A stretch of DNA of 64,000 nucleotides. Origin: Allobosea sp. BK604. GTDB taxonomy: Bacteria > Pseudomonadota > Alphaproteobacteria > Rhizobiales > Beijerinckiaceae. This document shows positions 1 through 7,925 of the stretch, one piece after another. The notes under the pieces were generated by a model. The model saw nothing but the letters and a program-made list of their open reading frames with translations. It had not been told where the DNA came from and did not search any database. The stretch covers positions 248,001 to 312,000 of the forward strand of contig NZ_SLZF01000005.1 in the NCBI RefSeq assembly GCF_004341515.1, read 5' to 3'. Positions within the stretch are counted from its first letter, which is position 1; each line of letters opens with the position of its first letter. A program made the translations under genes and the position numbers.

Positions 1-502
1 TGCGGGTCATCTGGGCAACCGCGAGCGCGCCCTCGTGCAGCAGGTTGAGCTCGGCGGCGACGCGCTTCGGCTCGGCGAGCCGGGCCGCATGGGCGAGTTC
101 CTCGAAATAGGCGAGCACGAGGCGCTTGTGCAGGAAGGCGGCGCGGAAGATCGGATCGGCCTCGTCCTTGTGCTCGCCCGCCGCGCTCACGAAGAAACAG
201 CCGCGAAAGCGCTCCTCGCGAACCAGGACCTCGAGGAAATCGAAGGTCGCCAGCAGGCGTGCCGCCGGATCGCTGCTGCGCTGCTCGACGAATTCCCGCA
301 TCGCCGCGCGCTCGTCCTCGTCGCGCCGCGCGAGCGCGGCCAGGATCAGATCCTCCTTGGTCTGGAAATACCGGTAGAGCGTCGTCTTGGCCACCCCGGC
401 CTCGGCGATGATCAGGTCGACGCCGGTCGCGTGATAGCCGCTCTCGTTAAAGAGCCGGAGCGCGGTCTCGATCAGGTGAAGCCGGATGTCAGCGCGGCGC
501 AT
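1..502 (-). CDS. TetR-family transcriptional regulator (3' end outside window)
   Basis: Read from the ATG at 502 leftwards, the protein begins [19 protein letters not shown] and carries the usual TetR helix-turn-helix in residues 10-50 ([26 protein letters not shown]), followed by an all-helical ligand domain ([16 protein letters not shown]) typical of the AcrR/TetR C-terminal region. The frame is open to the window edge, so roughly the last 20-30 residues are missing. It is divergent from msrBA, and a palindrome lies 17 bp upstream of its start, so autoregulation and control of msrBA are likely. The family call is safe; the ligand is unknown. Confidence 0.9.
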   Translation of the reverse strand, partial: MRRADIRLHLIETALRLFNESGYHATGVDLIIAEAGVAKTTLYRYFQTKEDLILAALARRDEDERAAMREFVEQRSSDPAARLLATFDFLEVLVREERFRGCFFVSAAGEHKDEADPIFRAAFLHKRLVLAYFEELAHAARLAEPKRVAAELNLLHEGALAVAQMTR

Positions 503-518
503 CGGCGCCTCCAGGACA

Positions 519-534
519 GATACAGATTTGTATC
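519..534. promoter_or_regulatory. Candidate TetR operator 1 (GATACA-N4-TGTATC)
   Basis: Perfect 6-bp inverted repeat with a 4-bp centre, located 17-32 bp upstream of the tetR start. A similar 16-mer lies at 663-678. TetR-family regulators bind such short dyads beside their own promoter. Binding is inferred. Confidence 0.55.
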
Positions 535-662
535 GTCATGTAGCATGCCTTGAATCGACCGCAAGGCGCGCCGCCCACCGGCATTCCTGCAAATGGCGCG
601 TTTCCCGAATGCATAGCGGCCACCCTCCCACTCTCAGGCCGGCCACCCCATATCCCGGCGAC

Positions 663-678
663 GCTACAGATCAGTATC
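663..678. promoter_or_regulatory. Candidate TetR operator 2 upstream of msrB
   Basis: GCTACAGATCAGTATC matches the 519-534 palindrome at 13 of 16 positions and keeps an imperfect dyad. It lies about 95 bp before the msrB ATG, where an msrBA promoter would be expected. Confidence 0.4.
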
Positions 679-773
679 GATTCTACGGAGTGCCCCAGCG
701 GGGTCACGGCCATCCCGGAGCGGAGCCACATTGCCGCCGCGCGGATGCGCCCTATTTTCACTGGAGGGAACCG

Positions 774-1235
774 ATGACCAAGACCTATCGCAAGAACCCC
801 GACGCCCTGTCCCAGCTGACGCCGGAGCAGTACCGGGTGACGCAGACGGACGGGACGGAGCGGCCCTTCGGCAATGAATATTGGGACAACAAGGAGCCCG
901 GGCTCTATGTCGATCTCGTCTCGGGCGAGCCGCTTTTCGCCTCGGTCGACAAGTTCGACAGCGGCAGCGGCTGGCCCAGCTTCACCAGGCCTGTCGATGC
1001 CGACAATGTCGTGGAGAACCGCGACATCAGTCATGGCATGGTCCGGACCGAGGTCCGCTCGACGCATGGCGACAGCCATCTTGGGCATGTCTTCCCGGAT
1101 GGGCCGCGCGAGGCAGGCGGGTTACGCTACTGCATCAACTCGGCCTCGCTGCGCTTCGTCCGTCGTGACGACCTGGCGAGCGAGGGCTATGGCGAGTTCG
1201 AGAGGCTTTTCGCAAGGGAAGGAGAAGACGCATGA
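774..1235 (+). CDS. msrB: Peptide-methionine (R)-S-oxide reductase MsrB
   Basis: A 153-residue protein that reduces methionine-R-sulfoxide in proteins. The SelR-domain hallmarks are all visible: GSGWPSF near residue 65, [15 protein letters not shown] near 98-111 and [11 protein letters not shown] with the catalytic Cys120. Cys120 is the only cysteine, so the CxxC zinc pairs of many MsrBs are absent and recycling must use an external thiol. The ATG at 774 is chosen because of the GGAGGG eight bases upstream; longer in-frame starts lack homology. The stop overlaps msrA by ATGA, implying translational coupling. No signal peptide, hence cytoplasmic. Confidence 0.96.
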   Translation: MTKTYRKNPDALSQLTPEQYRVTQTDGTERPFGNEYWDNKEPGLYVDLVSGEPLFASVDKFDSGSGWPSFTRPVDADNVVENRDISHGMVRTEVRSTHGDSHLGHVFPDGPREAGGLRYCINSASLRFVRRDDLASEGYGEFERLFAREGEDA

Positions 1236-1750
1236 CTGCTGCAACTGAGCGCGCCGTCCTGGCTGGTGGCTGCTTCTGGGGAATGCAGGATCTGATCCGG
1301 CGCCACCCCGGGGTCGTTTCCACGCGTGTCGGCTATTCCGGCGGCGACGTGCCGAATGCGACCTATCGCAACCACGGCACGCATGCCGAGGCGATCGAGA
1401 TCGTCTTCGATCCGGCGAAGACGAGCTTCCGCGAGCTGCTGGAGCTGTTCTTCCAGATCCACGATCCGACGACGAAGAACCGGCAGGGCAATGATATCGG
1501 CCTGAGCTATCGCTCGATGATCTTCTACGGCTCGGAGGAGCAGCGGAAGGTGGCCGAGGACACGATCGCCGATGTCAATGCGTCGGGCCTGTGGCCGGGC
1601 AAGGTCGTCACCGAGCTCGTGCCGATCTCGGATTTCTGGGAGGCCGAGCCGGAGCACCAGGATTATCTGGAGCGCATCCCGAACGGCTATACCTGCCACT
1701 TCGCCCGGCCGAACTGGAAGCTGCCGCGCCGCAGCGACGCAGCCGCCTAG
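1232..1750 (+). CDS. msrA: Peptide-methionine (S)-S-oxide reductase MsrA
   Basis: A 172-residue enzyme reducing the S-epimer of methionine sulfoxide. The active-site motif GCFWG is at residues 13-17 (nucleophile Cys14), followed by the conserved GYSGG and the Y-N/H-A-E pattern ([17 protein letters not shown]). A second cysteine lies in [10 protein letters not shown] near the C-terminus and could act as resolving Cys. The ATG overlaps the msrB stop codon, so the two enzymes, covering both sulfoxide epimers, form one operon opposite the TetR gene. A strong hairpin follows about 170 bp downstream. Confidence 0.97.
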   Translation: MTAATERAVLAGGCFWGMQDLIRRHPGVVSTRVGYSGGDVPNATYRNHGTHAEAIEIVFDPAKTSFRELLELFFQIHDPTTKNRQGNDIGLSYRSMIFYGSEEQRKVAEDTIADVNASGLWPGKVVTELVPISDFWEAEPEHQDYLERIPNGYTCHFARPNWKLPRRSDAAA

Positions 1751-1790
1751 GGCATTTGCCGATGTGACAACGAGGAGCGCGAACGTCGTT

Positions 1791-1890
1791 CGCGCTTCTC
1801 TGAAACAGAATCGAGAAAACTCTCCATCCCTTTGTTTCCAGGCATGTTCTTCATGCGAACCGGTACCCGCTTCGCTCGAAAATGCTCTGG
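1791..1890. repeat. Intergenic repeat A, copy 1 (diverged)
   Basis: About 100 bp matching the family seen best at 52268-52372: a CGCGCTTCTC start, a CCCTTTGTTT middle, then TTCTTCATGCGAACCGG and CTTCGCTCGAAAATGCTC. This copy has several substitutions and is truncated at the ends compared with copies 3 and 6. Confidence 0.8.
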
Positions 1891-1918
1891 CAAACACTGG
1901 AACGGTGGACGGACCGAT

Positions 1919-1950
1919 GGGAAGGGGTCGGGGCAGCCCGGCCCCTTCCC
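1919..1950. terminator. Strong GC-rich hairpin, probable terminator after msrBA
   Basis: A 14-bp stem (GGGAAGGGGTCGGG paired with CCCGGCCCCTTCCC, one G-U pair) around a GCAG tetraloop. The following bases are pyrimidine-rich (TGTCCTTGTCC) without a clean U-run, so termination efficiency is uncertain. Confidence 0.55.
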
Positions 1951-2078
1951 TGTCCTTGTCCATGATGCAGGCGCGCGAGGGATGGCGTTGCCCCGTGATG
2001 CCGGCCGATCTCGGCGGGCGCGTCCTGGCGGGCGCCCGCTTGCAGCCGCGGCCACACCGGACCGTGCTGCGCGATCGA

Positions 2079-2107
2079 TTGACAACTTCCCCACGCAGAC
2101 TGACAAT
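2079..2107 (+). promoter_or_regulatory. Possible sigma-70 type promoter (TTGACA-N17-GACAAT)
   Basis: A perfect -35 TTGACA (2079-2084) is followed 17 bp later by GACAAT (4 of 6 to TATAAT). It points towards the cytochrome oxidase operon, about 450 bp before coxM, with one copy of repeat A in between. It could drive the operon with a long leader. Inference only. Confidence 0.35.
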
Positions 2108-2304
2108 ATTCGCCGACTATGGGCTGCAGGCCCGCATATCCTGCAGTCCGGCTGAGAGTTGTCTGCGCGAGGCGTGATCGTCGAGGCGAACCAAAGGTTC
2201 GGCAATGGCGAACAGGACGCAAGACTTGCAGCCCCAAGGTGCGCTCACCCGAGCCCGCGCCGCGCGCGAGCCGCGTGCCGTCAGCGACATCGTCAGCCTC
2301 GCGT

Positions 2305-2404
2305 ATTTCCGCGCTTCTCCGAAACGCGAAAATTCGCGATCCCTTTGTTTTATCGCATTTTCTTCACGCGAACCGGTGTCCACTTCGCTTGAAAATGCTC
2401 TGGA
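2305..2404. repeat. Intergenic repeat A, copy 2
   Basis: Same orientation as copy 1: TTTCCGCGCTTCTCCGAAACGCG, then CCCTTTGTTTTATCGCATTT, then TTCACGCGAACCGGTGTCC and CTTCGCTTGAAAATGCTC. It sits between the candidate promoter and the oxidase operon and has no coding role. Confidence 0.85.
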
Positions 2405-2554
2405 TCGTTTTAAGCAACGGGCCCGTGCCGTTTCGGGCCCCCGCACAGTCATCATGGTGAAAGTGAGCATGTTGACGTAGCGCCGCGGCGCGCTGATTGC
2501 GCCGTGACATGGCCTGGCTCCCGTTCGTTGCCGCCCCCGGCGAGGATGAAAGGG

Positions 2555-3370
2555 ATGGGTATCGCAGTCGTCCTGGCTTTGATCGTGATCGGCTCGGTGG
2601 TGTTCCACTTCCTGAGCCCGTGGTGGTGGACGCCGATCGCGTCCAACTGGCGCTATATCGACGACACCATCATCGTCACCTTCTGGATCACCGGCGCGGT
2701 CTTCGCGGCCGTCGTGCTGTTCATGGCCTATTGCGCCTTCCGCTTCCGTCATCGCGACGGCAACCGCGCCGCCTACGAGCCCGAGAACAAGCGGCTCGAA
2801 TGGTGGCTCGCCATCGGCACCGGCATCGGCGTCGCCGCCATGCTCGCGCCCGGCCTCGTCGTCTGGCACCGGTTCGTCACGGTGCCGAAGGACGCCGGCA
2901 CGGTCGAGGTCATCGGCCAGCAATGGCAATGGGCCTACCGGCTGCCTGGCGCGGACGGAAAGCTCGGAGCGTCCGATGTTGCCCATATCTCCGCGGAGAA
3001 CCCGCTGGGCGTCGATCCGAAGGATCCGCACGGGCAGGACGATGTCGTCATCCAGGGCGACAACCTGCACCTCCAGCTCGGCAAGCCCGTGAAGATGCTG
3101 CTGCGCGCGGTCGACACCGTGCATGATTTTTACGTGCCGGAATTCCGCGCCAAGATGGACATGATCCCCGGCAGCGTCACCTATTACTGGTTCACGCCGA
3201 CCCTGGCCGGCACGTTCGACGTGCTCTGCGCCGAGCTCTGCGGCACCGGCCACACCTTCATGCGCGGCAATGTCGTGGTCGAGCCGGAGGGGGCGTACCA
3301 GGCCTGGCTGCAGCAACAGAAGACTTTCGCCCAGCTCCAGGCACCCGCGAGGGCGGAGGCGAAGAATTAG
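2555..3370 (+). CDS. coxM: Alternative cytochrome c oxidase subunit II (CoxM-like)
   Basis: Carries the CuA centre that accepts electrons from cytochrome c. About 271 residues: two N-terminal membrane helices (MGIAVVLALIVIGSVVFHF and the IIVTFWITGAVFAAVVLF stretch), a third hydrophobic stretch, then the periplasmic cupredoxin domain. CuA ligands are visible as His in DTVHDFYVPEF and CAELCGTGHTFM (Cys, Glu, Cys, His, Met). The QQWQWAY motif docks cytochrome c. The start at 2555 is preferred because GAGG lies nine bases upstream; an ATG at 2546 is the alternative. No fused haem-c domain. First gene of the coxMNOP-type operon. Confidence 0.88.
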   Translation: MGIAVVLALIVIGSVVFHFLSPWWWTPIASNWRYIDDTIIVTFWITGAVFAAVVLFMAYCAFRFRHRDGNRAAYEPENKRLEWWLAIGTGIGVAAMLAPGLVVWHRFVTVPKDAGTVEVIGQQWQWAYRLPGADGKLGASDVAHISAENPLGVDPKDPHGQDDVVIQGDNLHLQLGKPVKMLLRAVDTVHDFYVPEFRAKMDMIPGSVTYYWFTPTLAGTFDVLCAELCGTGHTFMRGNVVVEPEGAYQAWLQQQKTFAQLQAPARAEAKN

Positions 3371-3433
3371 GGACAGATATCGGGCACGCCCCGGAGCCTG
3401 GGGCATCGCCCTGCGGGAGTGGGAGATGGTCCA

Positions 3434-5194
3434 ATGGTCGACGTGACGCACGGCGCCGCCGGACCGCTATCGGCGGCCGAAGTCGAGGATGTCGAGCTCT
3501 ATCATCCGAAGAGCTGGATCACGAAATATGTCTTCTCCCAGGACGCCAAGATCATCGCCATCCAGTATTCCACGGTGGCGCTGTCGATCGGGCTGGTCGC
3601 CCTGGTCCTGTCCTGGCTGATGCGGCTGCAGCTCGGCTTTCCCGGGACGTTCTCCTTCATCGACCCGGAGCGCTACTACCAGTTCATCACCATGCACGGG
3701 ATGATCATGGTGATCTACCTGCTGACCGCGCTCTTCCTCGGCGGTTTCGGCAACTACCTGATCCCGCTGATGCTCGGCGCGCGCGACATGGTGTTCCCCT
3801 ATGTCAACATGCTGAGCTTCTGGATCTACCTGCTCGCGGTGCTGGTCCTCGTCGCCGGCTTCTTCCTGCCGGGCGGCCCGACGGGCGCGGGCTGGACGCT
3901 CTATCCGCCGCAATCCATCCTCGCCAATACGCCCGGCCAGCAACGGGGCATCGTCGTGATGCTCGTCTCGCTGATCCTCTTCATCATCGGCTTCACCATG
4001 GGCGGGCTGAACTACGTGGTGACGGTGCTGCAAGGGCGCACCAGGGGCATGACGCTGATGCGCATGCCCCTGACGGTCTGGGGCATCTTCACGGCGACGG
4101 TGATGGCGCTGCTCGCCTTCCCGGCGCTCTTCGTCGGCGCGGTGATGATGCTGCTCGACCGGCTGATCGGCACGAGCTTCTTCATGCCGGCCATCGTCGC
4201 GATGGGCGAGCAGCTGGCCTACAAGGGCGGCAGCCCGATCCTGTTCCAGCACCTGTTCTGGTTCTTCGGCCACCCGGAAGTCTACATCGTCGCGCTGCCG
4301 GCCTTCGGCATCGTCTCCGACCTGATCAGCACCCATGCGCGCAAGAACATCTTCGGCTACCGGATGATGGTCTGGGCGCTGGTGGCGATCGGCGCGCTCA
4401 GCTTCGTCGTCTGGGCGCACCACATGTATGTCAGCGGCATGCACCCGGCCTTCGGATTCTTCTTCGCCACCACCACGCTGATCATCGCCATCCCGACCGC
4501 GATCAAGGTCTATAACTGGGTGCTGACGCTCTGGCGCGGCGACATCCACTTCACCGTGCCGATGCTGTTCGCGCTCGGCTTCATCGTCACCTTCGTCAAT
4601 GGCGGGCTCACCGGCCTGTTCCTCGGCAATGTCGTCGTCGACGTGCCGCTCTCCGACACGATGTTCGTCGTCGCCCATTTCCACATGGTGATGGGCGTCG
4701 CGCCGATCCTCGTGGTCTTCGGGGCGATCTATCACTGGTATCCGAAGGTCACCGGCCGGATGCTCGACGACACGCTCGGCAAGCTGCATTTCTGGGTCAC
4801 CTTCCTCGGCGCCTACCTGATCTTCTTCCCGATGCACTATATCGGGCTGATGGGGGTGCCCCGCCGCTATCACGAGATCGGCGGGATGGCCTTCGTCCCG
4901 TCCTCGGTGGTGACGCTGAACGAGTTCATCACCATCGTCGCCCTGGTCGTCGGCGCCGCCCAGCTCGCCTTCCTGTTCAACCTCGTCTGGAGCGTCAGGC
5001 ATGGCCGCCCGGCCGGCGGCAATCCCTGGCGCGCGACCACGCTGGAATGGCAGACGCCGCAGACCCCGCCCGCCCATGGCAACTGGGGCAAGACCCTGCC
5101 GGTGGTCTATCGCTGGGCCTATGATTACAGCGTGCCCGGCGCGGCGGAGGATTTCCTGCCGCAGAACCAGCCGCCGCTTCCGCGGGCCGCCTGA
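3434..5194 (+). CDS. coxN: Alternative cytochrome c oxidase subunit I (CoxN-like)
   Basis: Catalytic haem-copper subunit, 586 residues and about twelve membrane helices. Visible ligands are TMHGMIMV (low-spin haem His), FFGHPEVYI (CuB His, the cross-linked Tyr and the D-channel Glu), WAHHMYVSG (CuB His pair) and VAHFHMVMG (haem His pair). GNYLIPLMLGARDMVFPYVN preserves the D-channel entrance Asn/Asp residues, making it an A-type proton pump. The ATG at 3434 has GGGAG eight bases upstream. Two subunit-III-like genes follow within 13 bp of one another, matching the Bradyrhizobium coxMNOP arrangement and not the housekeeping ctaDCGE order. Confidence 0.93.
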   Translation: MVDVTHGAAGPLSAAEVEDVELYHPKSWITKYVFSQDAKIIAIQYSTVALSIGLVALVLSWLMRLQLGFPGTFSFIDPERYYQFITMHGMIMVIYLLTALFLGGFGNYLIPLMLGARDMVFPYVNMLSFWIYLLAVLVLVAGFFLPGGPTGAGWTLYPPQSILANTPGQQRGIVVMLVSLILFIIGFTMGGLNYVVTVLQGRTRGMTLMRMPLTVWGIFTATVMALLAFPALFVGAVMMLLDRLIGTSFFMPAIVAMGEQLAYKGGSPILFQHLFWFFGHPEVYIVALPAFGIVSDLISTHARKNIFGYRMMVWALVAIGALSFVVWAHHMYVSGMHPAFGFFFATTTLIIAIPTAIKVYNWVLTLWRGDIHFTVPMLFALGFIVTFVNGGLTGLFLGNVVVDVPLSDTMFVVAHFHMVMGVAPILVVFGAIYHWYPKVTGRMLDDTLGKLHFWVTFLGAYLIFFPMHYIGLMGVPRRYHEIGGMAFVPSSVVTLNEFITIVALVVGAAQLAFLFNLVWSVRHGRPAGGNPWRATTLEWQTPQTPPAHGNWGKTLPVVYRWAYDYSVPGAAEDFLPQNQPPLPRAA

Positions 5195-5206
5195 GGAGAG
5201 GCCGTG

Positions 5207-5926
5207 ATGGGCGTGGTCCTCGTCTTCATGGTCATCGTCGCAGCCTTCGCCGGCTGGTGGCTCTCGCGCCAGGGGCTGGCGGCCAAGCCCTGGCTCGAAG
5301 TCGGGGTGATCGGCGAGGCGGTGGAGCCCTCCTCCCCGGCGACGGCGAAGCTCGGCCTCGGCACCTTCCTCGTCGTCGCCAGCTCGCTCTTCGCCCTGCT
5401 CGTCAGCGCCTATTCGATGCGCATGGGCATGGCGGATTGGCGCGCGCTGCCGATGCCGACCGTGCTCTGGTTCAGCACCGGGCTGCTGGTCCTCGCCAGC
5501 ATCGCGCTGCACATGGCGGTGATCGCCGCGCGCTGCGACGAGCCCGGCCATCTCCGCTCCAGCCTGCTTGCCGCCGGTGTGTGCTCACTCGCCTTTCTGA
5601 GCACCCAGGCGCTGGCATGGCGCGAGCTTGCCGCCGCCGGCTATTTCACCGCGGCCAATCCGGCCAGCGCCTTCTTCTACCTGGTCACGGCGATCCACGG
5701 CGCGCATCTGCTGGGCGGTCTCGTGGCGCTCGGCCGCACCGGCGCCAGGGCCTTCGCCGCCCCCCGGGAGATTAGCCCCAAGGCAATGGGCGGGCTGACC
5801 CTGAGCGTCGAGCTCTGCGCCACCTACTGGCACTTCCTGCTGCTGGTCTGGCTCGTCCTGTTCAGCCTGCTGATGCGCTGGACGGATGATCTGATCGAGA
5901 TCTGCCGGGGGTTACTGAGCGCGTGA
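5207..5926 (+). CDS. coxO: Cytochrome c oxidase subunit III-like protein (CoxO-like)
   Basis: A 239-residue membrane protein with about six hydrophobic segments. The C-terminal half carries subunit III signatures: FYLVTAIHGAHLLGGL and ELCATYWHFLLLVWLVLF. The N-terminal half is more diverged than in CoxP. In coxMNOP operons two subunit-III-type genes follow subunit I, and this is the first. The ATG at 5207, just after a GAGGAG, is preferred over the GTG three bases earlier. The exact role of having two subunit-III paralogues is unknown; probably one complex contains both. Confidence 0.8.
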   Translation: MGVVLVFMVIVAAFAGWWLSRQGLAAKPWLEVGVIGEAVEPSSPATAKLGLGTFLVVASSLFALLVSAYSMRMGMADWRALPMPTVLWFSTGLLVLASIALHMAVIAARCDEPGHLRSSLLAAGVCSLAFLSTQALAWRELAAAGYFTAANPASAFFYLVTAIHGAHLLGGLVALGRTGARAFAAPREISPKAMGGLTLSVELCATYWHFLLLVWLVLFSLLMRWTDDLIEICRGLLSA

Positions 5927-5936
5927 GGAGAGACCG

Positions 5937-6659
5937 ATGAACGAGGCCGCGCCGAGCACCCTGAACGCCAAGGTCGGACATGCGCCCGGCTGGCGCGGCA
6001 TCGTCGCGGATTGGTCGTCCGATCAGCGGGCCTTCAAGAACGTCTCCTGGGGGAAGGCCATGATGTGGATCTTCCTGCTCAGCGACACCTTCATCTTCGG
6101 CAGCTTCCTGATCTCCTACATGACGGTGAGGATGTCGACGACCGTGCCCTGGCCCAATCCGAGCGAGGTCTTCGCGCTCGAGATCGCCGGCCACCACCTG
6201 CCGCTGATCCTGATCGCGATCATGACCTTCGTGCTGATCAGCAGCAGCGGCACGATGGCGATGGCGGTCAATTTCGGCTACCGCCGCGAGCGCCGGACGA
6301 CGGCGGTCCTGATGCTCGTCACCGCCCTGCTCGGCGCGACCTTCGTCGGCATGCAGGCCTTCGAATGGTCGAAGCTGATCGGCGAAGGCGTCCGGCCCTG
6401 GGGCAATCCCTGGGGCGCGGAGCAGTTCGGCTCCAGCTTCTTCATGATCACCGGCTTCCACGGCACCCATGTCACGATCGGGGTGATCGTCCTGATCATC
6501 ATCGCCCGCAAGGTCTGGCGCGGCGATTTCGACGACGGGCGGCGCGGCTTCTTCACCAGCCGCAAGGGCCGCTACGAGATCGTCGAGATCACCGGGCTCT
6601 ACTGGCATTTCGTCGATCTCGTCTGGGTCTTCATCTTCGCGCTGTTCTATCTCTGGTGA
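5937..6659 (+). CDS. coxP: Cytochrome c oxidase subunit III (CoxP-like)
   Basis: A 240-residue protein with the full subunit-III fold: MMWIFLLSDTFIFGSFL, FVGMQAFEWSKL, SSFFMITGFHGTHVTIGVIVLI and GLYWHFVDLVWVFIFALFYLW at the C-terminus. It is closer to canonical subunit III than the preceding gene. Only 10 bp separate it from coxO, and a GAGGAG ribosome site precedes the ATG. It stabilises the catalytic core and lipid/oxygen access in known oxidases. Confidence 0.88.
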   Translation: MNEAAPSTLNAKVGHAPGWRGIVADWSSDQRAFKNVSWGKAMMWIFLLSDTFIFGSFLISYMTVRMSTTVPWPNPSEVFALEIAGHHLPLILIAIMTFVLISSSGTMAMAVNFGYRRERRTTAVLMLVTALLGATFVGMQAFEWSKLIGEGVRPWGNPWGAEQFGSSFFMITGFHGTHVTIGVIVLIIIARKVWRGDFDDGRRGFFTSRKGRYEIVEITGLYWHFVDLVWVFIFALFYLW

Positions 6660-6668
6660 GAGGGCGCC

Positions 6669-7004
6669 ATGGCACAGGCCGAAACCCATACCGACGCGCA
6701 GCAGCATCCGATCAGGCTCTACCTCGTGGTCTGGGGCTGGCTGTTCATCCTCAGCGCCTGCTCCTACCTGGTCGATTATTTCGGCCTCGTCGGCTACCTG
6801 CGCTGGTCGCTGATCCTGCTGTTCATGATGCTCAAGGCGGGCCTGATCGTCGCGGTCTTCATGCACATGGCCTGGGAACGCCTGGCCATGGCCTATGCGA
6901 TCCTGACCCCGCCGCTCGCGCTGCTGGTCTTCGTCGGCATCATGGTCTTCGAGGCGAACTACACGCTCTTCACCCGGCTGGCCTATTTCGTGACCGGCTC
7001 ATGA
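6669..7004 (+). CDS. Cytochrome c oxidase subunit IV family protein
   Basis: A 111-residue protein with three membrane helices (LYLVVWGWLFILSACSYLV, SLILLFMMLKAGLIVAVFMHM, LTPPLALLVFVGIMVF) and a His-rich N-terminus. The KAGLIVAVFMHM segment is the mark of the prokaryotic COX4 family. It starts 9 bp after coxP and completes the four-subunit-plus oxidase operon. It is assumed to be an accessory, non-catalytic subunit. Confidence 0.85.
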   Translation: MAQAETHTDAQQHPIRLYLVVWGWLFILSACSYLVDYFGLVGYLRWSLILLFMMLKAGLIVAVFMHMAWERLAMAYAILTPPLALLVFVGIMVFEANYTLFTRLAYFVTGS

Positions 7005-7053
7005 CGCTGCGGATGCCGCATGCCAGGCCGTGCTCCGGCAAAGGGAGGCGCCC

Positions 7054-7614
7054 ATGAGGACCTACCGCCTGTTCCAGGCTGCGAACTCGCCCGACCTGCG
7101 CGGCTTCACCGACGAGCCGACCGGCGCCCGCCTGCCCGTGGATCTCGGGCCGTGGACCCTCGTGCAGGAGATCCAGCCCGACGGGACATGGACCCCCGCG
7201 ATCAGCAGGGCGGTCGTGGCGGCCGGCATCATCGAGAACGGCTTCTATCTCTGGGGCCCGGTCGAGCGGGCGGCCTCCCACCTGATCATCGCAAGCGATC
7301 GCGTCGAAGGCACCGCCGTCTACGACCGCAAGTTCGAGCAGATCGGCACGATCAAGCGCCTGCTGATCGAGAAGGTGAGCGGCCGCGTCCTGTTCGTCGA
7401 CGTGATCTTCGGCGGATTCCTCGGCATCGGCAGCCACCACGTCACGATCCCCTGGGACAAGCTCGCCTATGACAAGGAGATCGAGGGCTATCGCACCGAC
7501 ATCACCGAGGCGCAGGTCAGGGGCGCTGCGGCCCTCTACGGCGACAAGGGCGCCTTGCCGGACCCGAAACACCAGCAGGACATGAGCGATTACTGGAACG
7601 ACGCGCCCGAATGA
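7054..7614 (+). CDS. PRC-barrel domain protein linked to the oxidase operon
   Basis: A 186-residue soluble protein. The middle region (YDRKFEQIGTIKRLLIEKVSGRVLFVDVIFGGFLGIGSHHVTIPWDKLAYD, residues about 92-143) is a PRC-barrel domain. The N-terminal part has a run of aromatic/Trp residues (WTLVQEIQPDGTW) of unknown meaning. The ATG at 7054 follows AAAGGGAGG. It lies 49 bp after the subunit IV gene on the same strand and is probably co-transcribed. PRC-barrels occur in photosynthetic reaction centre H subunits and in RimM; a role in oxidase assembly or membrane association is only a guess. Confidence 0.8.
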   Translation: MRTYRLFQAANSPDLRGFTDEPTGARLPVDLGPWTLVQEIQPDGTWTPAISRAVVAAGIIENGFYLWGPVERAASHLIIASDRVEGTAVYDRKFEQIGTIKRLLIEKVSGRVLFVDVIFGGFLGIGSHHVTIPWDKLAYDKEIEGYRTDITEAQVRGAAALYGDKGALPDPKHQQDMSDYWNDAPE

Positions 7615-7735
7615 TCGATCCGGAGATGCTCCGAGGCCGCGGGGAACGACAGGCCTGCTGCGGGCGCAGTCCTTGAACCAGGGTCGCGCACTTGGCGCGA
7701 AGCGTCCGGCCATATCCGCAACGGCACCGCAAATG

Positions 7736-7753
7736 AGCAATCTTAGAATTGCT
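7736..7753. promoter_or_regulatory. Inverted repeat AGCAAT-N6-ATTGCT
   Basis: A perfect 6-bp dyad about 95 bp upstream of the -24 element at 7849, in the usual range for an activator of a sigma-54 promoter. The binding protein is unknown; it does not resemble the NtrC consensus closely. Confidence 0.35.
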
Positions 7754-7775
7754 TATAAATTGTGCGAATGACCAT

Positions 7776-7788
7776 CAATTGTATGCAT
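7776..7788. promoter_or_regulatory. Candidate GntR box 1 (CAATTGTATGCAT)
   Basis: A 13-mer repeated identically at 16381-16393, in front of the divergent allophanate hydrolase gene. The GntR/FCD regulator encoded between the two sites is the obvious binder; TTGTAT-type half sites are common for this family. Inference. Confidence 0.5.
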
Positions 7789-7847
7789 GTCATTTTTGCG
7801 CAGGCGCCAAAACCCGCTTTTCCTTGGCCTTCGCGCCAGTTTCCGAC

Positions 7848-7863
7848 CGGCACGTTAACTGCA
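7848..7863 (+). promoter_or_regulatory. Sigma-54 (RpoN) promoter for the ABC operon
   Basis: CGGCACGTTAACTGCA has GGCAC at -24 and TGCA at -12 with exactly 10 bp between the invariant GG and GC, against the consensus TGGCAC-N5-TTGCA. It predicts a transcript start near 7874, about 50 bp before the binding-protein gene. A second match precedes the BiuH-like gene of the same cluster. Confidence 0.65.
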
Positions 7864-7925
7864 TTGGCCTTCCCCAGGACAGGTCCGGACACGCCGTCAG
7901 GCGCCGGCAATCTTGGGAGAATTTC

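Larger units (their letters stand above)
7615..7925. other. Regulatory spacer upstream of the ABC/biuret operon
   Basis: About 310 bp with no plausible gene. It is more AT-rich than its surroundings around 7736-7800 and holds, in order, an inverted repeat, a 13-bp candidate GntR box and a sigma-54 promoter match, listed separately. Confidence 0.7.

Noticed and set aside
3467..5551. 694-codon open frame on the minus strand
   Set aside because: It is the mirror of coxN/coxO; its translation is His/Asp/Arg-rich low-complexity sequence with no family motif, typical of antisense frames in GC-rich genes.
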